17,526 bases of DNA from JAFARZ01 sp035651595 (GCA_035651595.1 DASRFJ010000205.1:1-17526); one strand, 5' to 3'; numbered from the stretch's first letter, positions 7,390-15,656 are shown. The notes: generated from the letters alone by a model not told the origin. Numbers and translations are program-made.

Positions 7390-8978
7390 GCCGCATAGCG
7401 CTTCCTGAGATCGGCCTTGCGGATCTTTCCCATCGGCGTCCGCGGCATCTCGTCGAGCACCTCCAGCTGCTCCGGCCAGTACCACTCGCCGATCCCGGCG
7501 TCGCGCAGGAAGTCCCTCAGTTCGGCGACCGTCGGCGGGGACGCGCCGGCCGCGACCGTCACGACCGCACAGATCCGTTCGTCCGACGCCGGATCCGGAA
7601 TGCCGATGAGCGCGACGTCCGCCACCTTCGGATGCTTGCCGAGCACCGCCTCGATCTCGGCGACCGGCACGTTCCCGCTCTTGTAGATGATGATGTCCTT
7701 GGTCCGGCCGATCATGCGGATACCACCCCGCCCGTCGTCGCGGACCAGGTCGCCGGTGTTGAACCAGCCGTCCGCGTCGAGTTCGGCCGCGTAGATATCG
7801 TCCTGCTTGTAGTAGCCGAGGCACTGGGCCGGACCGCGCACCCACAGGGCACCCTCACCCTTGCCCAGGCCGGGCACCGGGTCGATCCGGATCTCCATGC
7901 CGCCGGTGGGCCGTCCATCGCTGTGCGTCGGCCAGTCGTCAGGATCGGCCGGCTGGGTACAGGTCACCGCCCCGTTCTCGGTCATGCCCCACAGCGCGAA
8001 CATCCGCACGCCGAGCGCGTCCCTGACCTCGTCGAGGAGTTGCGGTGGCACCGGCGCCGAGCCGGAGACGATGCTGGTGAGCCGGGTGGCTCGCGGCGGG
8101 CCGGAGCGGGCGGCGGCCAGCAGTTCACGCACGAAGTGCGGTGAGCCGTAGAAGGTGGTGACGCCGTGCCGCGCGATCAGGTCGAGGCTTGCCGCCGGAT
8201 CCCAGGTGGACAGGCAGACAGCGGTGCCCCCGAGAACCAGCGCGGTCAGCAGCCGGGTCACCAGCCCCGCGCGGTACATGTTGCTGTGTGCCGTGGTGTT
8301 GACCAGCGTCTGGTCGAAGCCGAGTGCCTCCGTGTAGCCGCGGATCTCGGCGTACAGGGTGTTCTGGCTGTGCACGGGCGCTTTGGTGGTGCCGGTTGTC
8401 CCGGACGTGAACATGATCACGAACGGCTCGTCCGGCCCCAAGCGGCGGCCGGCCAGGTCGCCCTCGTGCGAGGCAAGGAACTGCTCGGCGAACGACAGGG
8501 TGCCAGGCGGCCGGTCGTCGCCGAACACCACGATGCGTTCGGGCAGACCGGTGTCGCGGGAAAGCGCCAGCGCCACCTCGGCCGGGTTCCCGCCCCACAC
8601 GTCGGTGGCCGTGACGAGCAACCGGGCATCGGTCAGCCGGAGCGCGAACTCCATCTCCGCGCGGCCGAACTCCGGTGGGATAGGAACGATCCGTACCCCT
8701 GCCTTGATGCAGGCCAGGGCGAGCGGCAGCACTTCCCAGCAGTCGGGCAGCAGGACGCCGACGCACTCACCAGGACGCACCCCGAGGTTCACCAGGCCGC
8801 GGGCCATCCGGTCGGTCACCAGGGCCAGCTCCGCGTAGTCGATCGTGTCCGTCCGCCCGGTGGCGAGGTCGTGCCCGACCACCGCTGTCTTCCCCGGCCG
8901 TTCCCTCGCGTGACGATCCAGGTCGTCGAGGAAGGTCTCGGCCCGCCACCACCCGGCCCGGTAATACCCCTCGTTCAT
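7386..8978 (-). CDS. AMP-forming acyl ligase (acyl-CoA synthetase / adenylation enzyme)
   Basis: A 530-residue member of the ANL adenylating superfamily, activating a carboxylic acid as acyl-AMP and usually transferring it to CoA or a carrier thiol. The core motifs are present: P-loop A3 FTSGTTGTTK at 190-199, A5 LWGMTEN at 329-335, A7 WFNTGDL at 405-411, the hinge GRTKD at 424-428 and the A10 lysine K518 in PMGK. In A8 the usual G-E-N becomes S-G-N (YKSGNVPVAEIE). The closest look is to cyclohexanecarboxylate/fatty-acid CoA ligases. It starts at ATG 8978 with GGAGG four bases upstream, and its ATGA overlaps the LanB-like gene's stop. No carrier-protein gene is visible, so CoA, a tRNA-linked step or a carrier elsewhere may receive the acyl group. 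Confidence 0.93.
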   Translation of the reverse strand: MNEGYYRAGWWRAETFLDDLDRHARERPGKTAVVGHDLATGRTDTIDYAELALVTDRMARGLVNLGVRPGECVGVLLPDCWEVLPLALACIKAGVRIVPIPPEFGRAEMEFALRLTDARLLVTATDVWGGNPAEVALALSRDTGLPERIVVFGDDRPPGTLSFAEQFLASHEGDLAGRRLGPDEPFVIMFTSGTTGTTKAPVHSQNTLYAEIRGYTEALGFDQTLVNTTAHSNMYRAGLVTRLLTALVLGGTAVCLSTWDPAASLDLIARHGVTTFYGSPHFVRELLAAARSGPPRATRLTSIVSGSAPVPPQLLDEVRDALGVRMFALWGMTENGAVTCTQPADPDDWPTHSDGRPTGGMEIRIDPVPGLGKGEGALWVRGPAQCLGYYKQDDIYAAELDADGWFNTGDLVRDDGRGGIRMIGRTKDIIIYKSGNVPVAEIEAVLGKHPKVADVALIGIPDPASDERICAVVTVAAGASPPTVAELRDFLRDAGIGEWYWPEQLEVLDEMPRTPMGKIRKADLRKRYAA

Positions 8979-11347
8979 CCATCCTCCATGCCGTTAACGC
9001 CGTCGGCCGGTACCGGGTCCCGCACCTGGACCCGCAGCTCGCTGAAGTAACGCTGCCCGCCCGGGCCCGGGAGCCATGCCTGGTCGGGACCGGGCAGCAG
9101 TTCGGTCATCACCACCTCGGCCTCGCCGCCTGCTCGCTCCCTGGCGGCTCTCAGCATCGTCGCGAGCGCGGACACATAGCGGGGGCTGGTGAGGTCGGCA
9201 TAGACGGGCTTGACCTCGGTGCTGATCTTGACGAAAAGCTTCTCTGGCAGGCCGAGTGCCCGGCGCAGCCGGCGAACGGCGAGGTATTCGGGCAGCCCGC
9301 CGGATCGTGCCGGCCATGCCTCGGCGACGGTCGTGCGCCAGCTCTCCCTGACCACCACCATCTGGTCGACGGTGATTCTCGGGACGTGGCGATCGGGTCT
9401 GGCCAGCTTGAACAGGTCGCTGCCGGACCAGGCCACGGGTATGGCGAACATCGCGAGCAGTGGCCAGCGGCGGCCGTCCGCGGCGGCCGCGACCAGCTCC
9501 CCGTCTTGCTCGGTCACGGTGATCGTCATCGCCGGGAGCAGCCTCGCCGGGTCGGCGCCGGACTCAGGCGTGAAGGCGAGCTGGTAGTCGTCAGACCGGA
9601 CCGAAGCCATGCGCGGAGTGGCCTGCGCGCACCAGCTCGCGTAGAACGGGACGATCTGCCGGCCGATGTCGGCGGCCGCGGCGGCCCGCAGCCTGGCCGG
9701 TTCGGGGTGGCGGTCGGCGACCGACGCATTGTCCAGCGTCGGCCACATCGCGTGCAGCTCGCCGAGGACGATCGTGAACTCACCACCGGCGAGCGCCGTC
9801 ACGCTCTCCGCGCAGATCTGCAGGTCCGGGCTGTGAATCCGGGCTCCGGCCCAGGCCGGCCGCGGCGCGGCGAACAGCTTCGCCGCCGGCCCTGCCAGCT
9901 CGGCGCTGGACAGCGCTACCCGGCGGGTCCCCGGCGGCAGCTGGTCCAGGCCGAACAGGGTGGCCGAGCGCGTGGTGAATGCGGCGGCGACCTCGCTGAC
10001 AACCGGCCCCGGATCGGTGAACAACGGCAGGGCGGCCGCCCAGAACCGGTGCAGCGGGATCCCTGCCGCGCGGTTCCCCCCAAGCTCCGCGTACAGCGTG
10101 CGGAATGCTCGCGTGTAGGCGTCCGCCACGGCCGTCGACAGCCACCTGGCCGCGGGCAGCAGCACCACGCCGAGGGGTTGGGCCATCGCCTCGAGCACCG
10201 GCCCGCCGAACGTCACCTCGACATCGCGGACCGTCTCTTCGTAACAGATCCTCCTGCCCGCATACATCTGCCCGTGCCTGCGCTCGGCCGCGGCGCCGGT
10301 AATGCTGGTGAACTCCGCGTCCAGGTGGCCGAGGGCCGCCGCCAGCTTGTCCGGGTCGCCTGCCGCCGTGCTGACCGCGTCCCTGGCGGTGTCCAGCCGG
10401 CCGAGCCACGCCAGTGCCCGCTCTCTCGCCGCGCGGTCGGCGATGGCGGTCACGGTGGCCCGCAGCACCTCCTCGGCCCCGGGGTTCGGCGGCAGGTCCA
10501 CCCCCCACCAGATCACGCCGCGCGCGGCAAGCCCGTCGAGCTGGGCAAGCGCCGAAGCATGATCCGGGCCGCCGGCCACCACCGCGGCGGAGGTCCGGCC
10601 GTCGCAGCGGGCCAGCAGGTGCGCCTCGGCATCGGTCAGCGGCAGCGGATCGCGCCCGGGCATCAGCACGTGGCGGCCGTCCACGGTGACGTGCGGCCAC
10701 GGGCCGACCGGGAGCCACGGCCGGATCCGCTGGTCAGCGGCGAGATGGCGGGCGAAGGCGTCCAGCGCCCAGTGCTCGAAGTAGACGGTGCGGGCCCGGA
10801 CCAGGCGATCACCGTGGTGGGCGCGCACCGCGGGAGCTTCCGGATCCAGACTGACCCATGTGGTCGGGCCGAAGAACCCGATCGTGTCGTTCTTGCCGCA
10901 GTAGCGCTGCCAGTACCGGGTGATCAGGTTGTCCTTGGCCTTACTCCGGTTCCTGCGCTGCGAGGCGCTCTGGCCGGCCGGCGCCGGCATCGCGATACGG
11001 GCGGCGGCGCCAGGGTTCTGCCAGGTGAGCGCCTCACGAAAGAGCGGGTCAGCGGCGATTTCCGCGACCACCTTGCTTTCTTGTGCGATCGCCGCCGCAT
11101 GGGCTGCCTCAAGAACGGTCCGCTCGGCCCGCCCGTCGAGAAAGGCGTCGGCCGTCGCGGCGCACTCCGGTGCCGAGAACCGATCCAGGCCTGCGGCGGG
11201 GAATCCGGCGGACCGGAGTTGCGCGTCCCGCCAGACCGCCCACCCGCTGCCGGGCAGCGGGACAAGGTGGGTGTTTATGCGCGTACGGCCTCCATTCCCG
11301 CTCGTGGATGCTCCCGTAAAGATAACAAAATAATGGCAGAACGTCAT
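8975..11347 (-). CDS. LanB-like protein: lantibiotic dehydratase N-terminal (glutamylation-type) domain only
   Basis: A long protein, 790 residues from ATG 11347, resembling the N-terminal domain of class I lantibiotic dehydratases, which use glutamyl-tRNA to activate peptide Ser/Thr. The best marker is RYCGKNDTIGFFGP at 148-161, the place of the RxTPFGLF segment of NisB-type enzymes. It ends after the VRDPVPADG tail without a recognisable SpaB_C elimination domain, so simple dehydration is unlikely; tRNA-dependent aminoacyl ligases (PEARLs) share this truncated layout. The start is uncertain. Family-like sequence begins at NTHLVPLPGSGW (residue 25); a strong GGAGG at 11293-11289 precedes only ACG (11284) or ATA (11278) in frame, and the upstream ATG lacks a ribosome site and touches an operator-like repeat. 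It is first in its operon. Confidence 0.72.
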   Translation of the reverse strand: MTFCHYFVIFTGASTSGNGGRTRINTHLVPLPGSGWAVWRDAQLRSAGFPAAGLDRFSAPECAATADAFLDGRAERTVLEAAHAAAIAQESKVVAEIAADPLFREALTWQNPGAAARIAMPAPAGQSASQRRNRSKAKDNLITRYWQRYCGKNDTIGFFGPTTWVSLDPEAPAVRAHHGDRLVRARTVYFEHWALDAFARHLAADQRIRPWLPVGPWPHVTVDGRHVLMPGRDPLPLTDAEAHLLARCDGRTSAAVVAGGPDHASALAQLDGLAARGVIWWGVDLPPNPGAEEVLRATVTAIADRAARERALAWLGRLDTARDAVSTAAGDPDKLAAALGHLDAEFTSITGAAAERRHGQMYAGRRICYEETVRDVEVTFGGPVLEAMAQPLGVVLLPAARWLSTAVADAYTRAFRTLYAELGGNRAAGIPLHRFWAAALPLFTDPGPVVSEVAAAFTTRSATLFGLDQLPPGTRRVALSSAELAGPAAKLFAAPRPAWAGARIHSPDLQICAESVTALAGGEFTIVLGELHAMWPTLDNASVADRHPEPARLRAAAAADIGRQIVPFYASWCAQATPRMASVRSDDYQLAFTPESGADPARLLPAMTITVTEQDGELVAAAADGRRWPLLAMFAIPVAWSGSDLFKLARPDRHVPRITVDQMVVVRESWRTTVAEAWPARSGGLPEYLAVRRLRRALGLPEKLFVKISTEVKPVYADLTSPRYVSALATMLRAARERAGGEAEVVMTELLPGPDQAWLPGPGGQRYFSELRVQVRDPVPADGVNGMEDG
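11342..11347 (-). promoter_or_regulatory. Weak candidate -35 box for the LanB-like operon (with -10 at 11319-11324)
   Basis: On the minus strand ATGACG (11347-11342) is followed after 17 bases by TATCTT (11324-11319), each matching four of six consensus bases. If it is used, transcription starts downstream of the nominal LanB-like ATG and only the GGAGG at 11293-11289 remains as a ribosome site. Confidence 0.25.
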
Positions 11348-11388
11348 TACTGCATCTCATGGGACTTGTGCTTCAATTGATGCAGTAA
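11347..11388. promoter_or_regulatory. 10-bp inverted repeat, candidate operator in the divergent control region
   Basis: TTACTGCATC at 11347-11356 and GATGCAGTAA at 11379-11388 are exact reverse complements, 32 bp centre to centre, about three helical turns. They sit in the AT-rich gap between the LanB-like operon and the PucR-type gene. The right arm overlaps the -35 box of the plus-strand promoter, and the left arm abuts the nominal LanB-like ATG. This fits binding by the adjacent regulator, which is inference. Confidence 0.5.
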
Positions 11389-11406
11389 GCGTCGCAAAGT
11401 TATAAT
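11377..11406 (+). promoter_or_regulatory. Sigma-70-type promoter for the regulator gene
   Basis: TTGATG at 11377-11382 and TATAAT at 11401-11406 are separated by 18 bp, a near-consensus promoter unusual in such GC-rich DNA. Transcription would begin near 11413, about 22 bases before the regulator ATG at 11435. The -35 box overlaps the right arm of the inverted repeat, so the regulator could repress itself. Confidence 0.6.
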
Positions 11407-11434
11407 GGTGCCGTAGGCCCTAGACCACGTGTAA

Positions 11435-12622
11435 ATGCTCTTGCATCCTGTAATCGTGGATCTTTGTGCTGTATATCCGGGTTTGCAGGGCATCGTGCCG
11501 CCCATCGCCGTCCAAGCCCAGGAGTCGATCGCCGCGAACCTGCCCGCCGCTGGACGGCGGTACTGCTGGTCTGAGCTGCTGCCATCGGCGATAACCGCCG
11601 TCCTGGAGCTGGCCATCGCGCAGGCTGAGCTGACCAGCGGCAGCCGCGGCCGGCTGGCGGATGTGGCCAGGCGCGCCGCCCGCGACTGGATCCCGCTGCA
11701 CGAATGTGAACGCGCGTGCGAGATCGTGCTCGGCTGCGTGTGCAAGGTGCTGTGGGAGACGAGCGAGCCCGGCAACTGCGCTGTCCTGCTAGGGGTGAGC
11801 CGGTGGGCCGCGGACAAGCTGCCGGATGCCCTCGCGGTGCTGCGCGCCGCGTACATCGACGAAATGCGGCGGCTTGGCGGCCGGCGGCGCGACGACGACA
11901 TCGTCATCGGGACGCTGCTCGACGGCGGGGACGCGCGCGCGGTCGCGTGCGCGGTCGGCCGGCCGCTACCGGAACCGTGCGCGGTGCTGGCGCTCACCTG
12001 TGCCTCCGGCCAGGGCTTCTCGTTCACCACGCCACCGGGCGGCGTGCTTGACGCGCTGAGTGGCGTCCCGGGCATGGTGTGCGCGGCGAACTGGGAACGG
12101 TCGGTCCTTGTCGCGGTAGTCGGGATCCCGCCCGGACCAGTGGGGACGTCCGTGCGTGCCGTCAAGCAGCTGGCAGAACGCGCGGTCGATGCCTGCGAGT
12201 CCGGCTATGGTCACGCCTTTGTGGCCGGGCTGGCCATGACCGATACCGCGGCCACGGTCGGCCAGGCCGCCTGGGAAGCCGTCGATAGTGCCGCCATACT
12301 GGCGGACTCAGACCGGCGCTGCCGCGTCGCCTTCAGCGAGGAAATAGCGCCCGACATCCTGGTCGGCTCGCACGACCGGCTGCGGCAGCGGCTGGCGGAA
12401 CGGGTCGCGGACGTGGCGTCGCGGCCGGATCTGTGGGAGACGCTCCGCGAGCTCTACCAAGCCGATCTTGACCGTGGCAGGACCGCCCGCCGGCTCGGCG
12501 TCCACCGGTCCACGCTCGACTATCGCCTCGGCCGGGTGGAGCAGCTCGCTGGCATCTCGCCGACCAGTGTTCAAGGCATCTTGCTGTTCGCCACGGCCAG
12601 AGCCGCGCGACGTTCGCTGTAA
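11435..12622 (+). CDS. PucR/CdaR-type transcriptional regulator
   Basis: A 395-residue regulator ending in a PucR-type helix-turn-helix (HTH_30). LWETLRELYQADLDRGRTARRLGVHRSTLDYRLGRVEQL is the recognisable stretch, given here only as the region 333-371, with the DNA-reading helix around VHRSTLDYRL at 356-365. The N-terminal part (about 1-150) is a helical region like those of other actinomycete PucR-like proteins, and the middle (about 155-300) resembles the GGDEF-derived module of the family. It has no recognised ligand motif. It starts at ATG 11435 behind a good promoter but with no clear ribosome site; GTG 11456 is an alternative. It is divergent from the LanB-like operon and 31 bp upstream of the aminotransferase, so it is the obvious candidate for pathway-specific control. 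Confidence 0.85.
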   Translation: MLLHPVIVDLCAVYPGLQGIVPPIAVQAQESIAANLPAAGRRYCWSELLPSAITAVLELAIAQAELTSGSRGRLADVARRAARDWIPLHECERACEIVLGCVCKVLWETSEPGNCAVLLGVSRWAADKLPDALAVLRAAYIDEMRRLGGRRRDDDIVIGTLLDGGDARAVACAVGRPLPEPCAVLALTCASGQGFSFTTPPGGVLDALSGVPGMVCAANWERSVLVAVVGIPPGPVGTSVRAVKQLAERAVDACESGYGHAFVAGLAMTDTAATVGQAAWEAVDSAAILADSDRRCRVAFSEEIAPDILVGSHDRLRQRLAERVADVASRPDLWETLRELYQADLDRGRTARRLGVHRSTLDYRLGRVEQLAGISPTSVQGILLFATARAARRSL

Positions 12623-12653
12623 ATGATCACCCCGGACACGGCCAGGAGGCCAT

Positions 12654-13937
12654 ATGAGCTTTGCCGACCGACGAGTGCCCCGACCCGAATCCGCCACGCT
12701 TGCGATCGCTGGCGGGCAGCCCGTTCGGACGCGGCCATGGCCTACCTACGAGAAGGGGGATGTGTTCATTTCCCCCGAAGACGAGGCGGCCGCGTTGTCC
12801 GCCATCCGGGCCCGCCGCTATTTCCGCTACGACGACCGACCGTTCGAGCAGACCTGGACCAGGCGCCTGGAGAGCCGCCTGTGTGAGATGTTCGGCGCCC
12901 GGTACGCGCTGGCGTGCACCAGCGGAACGACGGCGCTCGCGCTGGCCCTGCTCGCCTTCGACCTGCCACCCGGCTCGCCGGTGGCGTGCCCCGCGTTCAC
13001 GTTCCCCGCCACGCCGAGCGCGATCCTGCTGGCCGGACATCGCCCCGTGCTGGTGGAGTGCGACGCTGACCTGCATCTCGATCTCGGCCACCTGAAGCAT
13101 GTCCTCGACGACGGGGCGAGAGCGGCCGTCGTCGTGCACATGCGCGGCTACGCCAGCGACATGCCGGCGATCATGGATCTGGCTCGCGGCCGCGGCGTGC
13201 GGGTGGTCGAGGATGCGGTGCCCGCCCTCGGCGCCCGCCTGCACGACCGCTATCTGGGCACGTTCGCCGACTTCGGCGCGTTCAGCACGCAGTCGGACAA
13301 GTCGCTCAACACCGGCGAGGGCGGTTTCCTGCTGACCGACGACGCGGAGGCGTACGCCCGCGCGGTGGTGTACTCCGGTGCCTATGAGCGGCGGATGCAC
13401 CGGCATTTTCCCGGCGAGGCGCCAGCCGTGGACGAGCTCGCCTATCCGCTGTACGGATTCCGGATGGACGAAATCCGCGCGGCGCTGGCCGGTGCCATGC
13501 TCGAGCGGCTGCCGCAGCGGCTGGCCGCCCACCGGCGCAACCACGATTACGTGGTGGCCGGCCTGGCCAGCCAGGACGGAATCGCGCTGCGCCGTCCCGT
13601 GGGCGACGGCGCCTACCTCGGTGAGGCGTTGATGTTCCGGCTGCCCGGCGCGATGCCCGCCGAGTGTGCCTGGTTCGCCCAGGCCCTCACCGCCGAAGGA
13701 ATCGACGCGCGGGCACTTGGCGACCCGGCCCGCGTGAATGTGCGCGCGTTCTGGCACTGGCGCTTCTTGTTCGGCGCGGACCAGGAGCAGGCCCGCGTCC
13801 GCCTGCCGCGGGCGGCACGCTATGTCGGCGAGGCGATCGACATCCCCCTGTCCGCCAACCTGACGCTGGCGGACTGCGATGATCTGGTGACGGCGGTCGT
13901 CAAGGTGGCGGCGGCGTCGGGTCCGGTCACAGGGTGA
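12654..13937 (+). CDS. DegT/DnrJ/EryC1/StrS-family PLP aminotransferase
   Basis: A 427-residue PLP enzyme of the DegT/DnrJ/EryC1/StrS group, which transfers amino groups to keto-sugars, cyclitols or, in AHBA synthase, forms an aminobenzoate. SGTTAL at 90-95 binds phosphate, D187 in VVEDAVPALGA contacts the PLP nitrogen, and the internal-aldimine lysine is K216 in QSDKSLNTGEGG. Length fits the family. The ATG at 12654 has AGGAGG four bases upstream. The opening LAIAGGQPVRTRPWPTY is typical of AHBA-synthase/cyclitol-aminotransferase-like members. It is co-directional with the regulator (31 bp) and converges on the encapsulin gene with an 11-bp overlap. Substrate unknown: no sugar-nucleotide or aminoshikimate genes are in the window, so a ketone or aldehyde made by other cluster enzymes is possible. 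Confidence 0.92.
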   Translation: MSFADRRVPRPESATLAIAGGQPVRTRPWPTYEKGDVFISPEDEAAALSAIRARRYFRYDDRPFEQTWTRRLESRLCEMFGARYALACTSGTTALALALLAFDLPPGSPVACPAFTFPATPSAILLAGHRPVLVECDADLHLDLGHLKHVLDDGARAAVVVHMRGYASDMPAIMDLARGRGVRVVEDAVPALGARLHDRYLGTFADFGAFSTQSDKSLNTGEGGFLLTDDAEAYARAVVYSGAYERRMHRHFPGEAPAVDELAYPLYGFRMDEIRAALAGAMLERLPQRLAAHRRNHDYVVAGLASQDGIALRRPVGDGAYLGEALMFRLPGAMPAECAWFAQALTAEGIDARALGDPARVNVRAFWHWRFLFGADQEQARVRLPRAARYVGEAIDIPLSANLTLADCDDLVTAVVKVAAASGPVTG

Positions 13938-14784
13938 CGACGAAGAAGTTAGTCGGCAGGTTGACCACCACCCGTTCGCGGATCTCGGCCTTGATCGCGA
14001 CACCGGGTGTGGCGAAGGTCCCCGGCGGCGGCTCGGCGAAGCCGACCACCGAGCGGCCGGAATCGAAGAGCATGGCGCCGTGGCCGAAGTCGCCGACAAT
14101 TGCAGTTCCTTGTTCGACCAGGCGGGTCCGCACGATGAAGACCCCGTTCCGCTCGAGGTCGGCCATGAGCTGCCCCTGCCCCATGAACAGGTAGTAGTCG
14201 GCCGGGTTGAGAATGAGGCCGTCGGCGGTGCCGCCCATCTGCTCGGCCGCGTTGGCCGCGGCGAGGATCGTCGAAGCGAACGGGCCCTTCGAGGTGATCC
14301 GCCGGATCCCCTCGATGTTCAGCAGCCCGCTCTCGCCTCGGATGATCGTGTGGTTCTCGGCCGTGCTGAGGCGAGCGACGAGCCGGTAGTTGAAGAAGAC
14401 CTCGAACGCTTCCGCGTCGTCGGCGAGGCCGGGCGGAATCTGCACCCATGCCGTCGTGGCCAGCAGTTCCGGGACCGGCGACCGGTGGAAGCGGTGCGCG
14501 AGTTCCATCCGCATGCCGCCTTCGGTTACGTCGGGATCGCCGGGCTCCGGTGGGCTCTCATGCCAGTAGAACCGCTGCGGGTTCCGGGACAGGTCAACGA
14601 TCTTCATCATGTTGCGCGCCGGATAGCGTCGCTTGCGGCGCGAGCTTGTCAGTGAGTCGGTGATCGTCACGTCGTACTCGACGCGGGCACCGAAGCCATC
14701 GGCGGCGTAAGCCTCGGCGAACATCCGGCCGGGCGACAGCTGCGTTTTCCGCTCGGCGACAACGTCGGCCATGGTTTCCCTCAT
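13927..14784 (-). CDS. HK97-fold encapsulin nanocompartment shell protein (probably Family 3, natural-product type)
   Basis: A 285-residue protein with HK97 phage capsid / encapsulin features. There is an N-terminal arm region (LSPGRMFAEAYAADG at 16-30), an E-loop-like segment (FYWHE at 72-76), a spine-helix and P-domain region with ENHTIIRGESGLLNIEGI at 143-160, and an A-domain with GLILNPADYYLF at 189-200, GTAIVGDFGHGAMLFDSG at 226-243 and an ERVVVNLPTNFFVVTL end. No portal, terminase, protease or tail gene is near, so it is not a prophage capsid. It ends a coupled operon of sulfotransferase, SDR and methyltransferase, as proposed for Family 3 encapsulins of actinomycete biosynthetic clusters. 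The shell would enclose one or more of these enzymes. ATG 14784 forms ATGA with the methyltransferase stop; ATG 14772 has a stronger GAGGG site. Confidence 0.82.
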   Translation of the reverse strand: MRETMADVVAERKTQLSPGRMFAEAYAADGFGARVEYDVTITDSLTSSRRKRRYPARNMMKIVDLSRNPQRFYWHESPPEPGDPDVTEGGMRMELAHRFHRSPVPELLATTAWVQIPPGLADDAEAFEVFFNYRLVARLSTAENHTIIRGESGLLNIEGIRRITSKGPFASTILAAANAAEQMGGTADGLILNPADYYLFMGQGQLMADLERNGVFIVRTRLVEQGTAIVGDFGHGAMLFDSGRSVVGFAEPPPGTFATPGVAIKAEIRERVVVNLPTNFFVVTL

Positions 14785-15656
14785 GCCGCGCTCCGGCCGT
14801 TTCGCTTACGCGCGACGAAGATTCCCCAGCTGAACTCCTCGTCGTCGATGGCGATCTGCATCTGAAGGCATGACTCGGCGAAGGCCAGCAGCCACTGTCG
14901 TGCCGCCTGGTCGGGCACGGTTTCCGCGCGCTCCGTCGCCGTCTTCCCGAGCACGTGGTAGGTCTGCCGGATGTGACCGCGCAGATTGCGCGCGAGCAAG
15001 ATCTCGAGCCCCTGGCTGTCCAGCGCTTCCTGGTACCCGATGAGGGAGTAGCCGCCGTTCCAGCGCACGCGGTCGAAGACGTGTTTTCTGGCCCGCTCGC
15101 TGACCTGCTCCTTCGGCTGGAGGAAGTCGGAGAAGGCGAAGATGCCGCCCGGGGCCAGTACGCGCGCGATCTCGGCGTGGCTGCGTGGCTTGTCCGGCAC
15201 CAGGCAGAGCGCGTCCTGGCTGACGACGTGCGTGAACGCACCGGGCTGGTAGGGCATCTGAGTGGCGGATCCGTGCCGGAACGTGATGCGCAGGTCCTTT
15301 TCGCTGGCGAGCCGTTCCATGGCGAACTTGACCCGCTCCTCGCTCAGGTCGAGTCCTTCGCCGCTACAGCCGTATTGCCTGGCCAGGTACGTCAGGAAGT
15401 TCCCGCAGCCGCTGCCCACGTCGAGCACGTGAGACGAGCCGTCGATCATCGCCTCCGCGGCCAGCACCGCGGAGGTGTGCTGCGCGGCGGCGCGATAGTC
15501 ATCGTGGTTGCCAGCGGCGAAATAGCCGGTGTGCAGCACGCCGTCCGTGTCCCAGAAATCGAGGTAGTTGCGCAGGGTCTGGTCGAAGAACTGTTCCACA
15601 TCGTGCTCGGTGTAGACGCGGCTGGCCACTGACATCCCGGATGGTCTCCCTGTCAT
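14781..15656 (-). CDS. Class I SAM-dependent methyltransferase (encapsulin operon)
   Basis: A 291-residue methyltransferase of the ubiE / sarcosine-dimethylglycine N-methyltransferase style. SAM motif I is VLDVGSGCGN at 77-86, the ribose-binding acidic loop is GLDLS at 101-105, GSATQMPY at 129-136 is motif II, and SQDALCLVPDK with VLAPGGIFAFSDFLQP completes the fold. The opening segment, VEQFFDQTLRNYLDFWDTDG with HTGYF, is typical of small-molecule N/O-methyltransferases. Upstream and downstream neighbours overlap by ATGA (stop of SDR at 15655-15653, start of encapsulin at 14784), so all are co-translated. An in-frame ATG at 15635, with GGGAG ten bases upstream, is an alternative start giving 284 residues. 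It is a candidate encapsulated cargo or partner enzyme; the acceptor is unknown. Confidence 0.9.
   Translation of the reverse strand: MTGRPSGMSVASRVYTEHDVEQFFDQTLRNYLDFWDTDGVLHTGYFAAGNHDDYRAAAQHTSAVLAAEAMIDGSSHVLDVGSGCGNFLTYLARQYGCSGEGLDLSEERVKFAMERLASEKDLRITFRHGSATQMPYQPGAFTHVVSQDALCLVPDKPRSHAEIARVLAPGGIFAFSDFLQPKEQVSERARKHVFDRVRWNGGYSLIGYQEALDSQGLEILLARNLRGHIRQTYHVLGKTATERAETVPDQAARQWLLAFAESCLQMQIAIDDEEFSWGIFVARKRNGRSAA

Noticed and set aside
7390..7845. Upstream extension of the methyltransferase frame as far as 7845
   Set aside because: The added 152 residues are an out-of-frame reading of the acyl ligase; the ATGA overlap at 7389 marks the real start.
9386..11380. A very long plus-strand open frame (over 650 codons) opposite the LanB-like gene
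   Set aside because: It is antisense to a protein with recognisable family motifs, is rich in Arg/Gly/Pro/His with no domain, and is expected in GC-rich DNA where stop codons are rare.
8975..11434. Lanthipeptide cluster with a precursor peptide near the LanB-like gene
   Set aside because: No short Ser/Thr/Cys-rich reading frame with a ribosome site was found in the gaps at 11348-11434 or 12623-12653, and no LanC-type cyclase is visible.
13927..14784. HK97-fold protein as a prophage capsid remnant
   Set aside because: No portal, protease, terminase, tail or integrase gene is present, and the gene is translationally coupled to metabolic enzymes.
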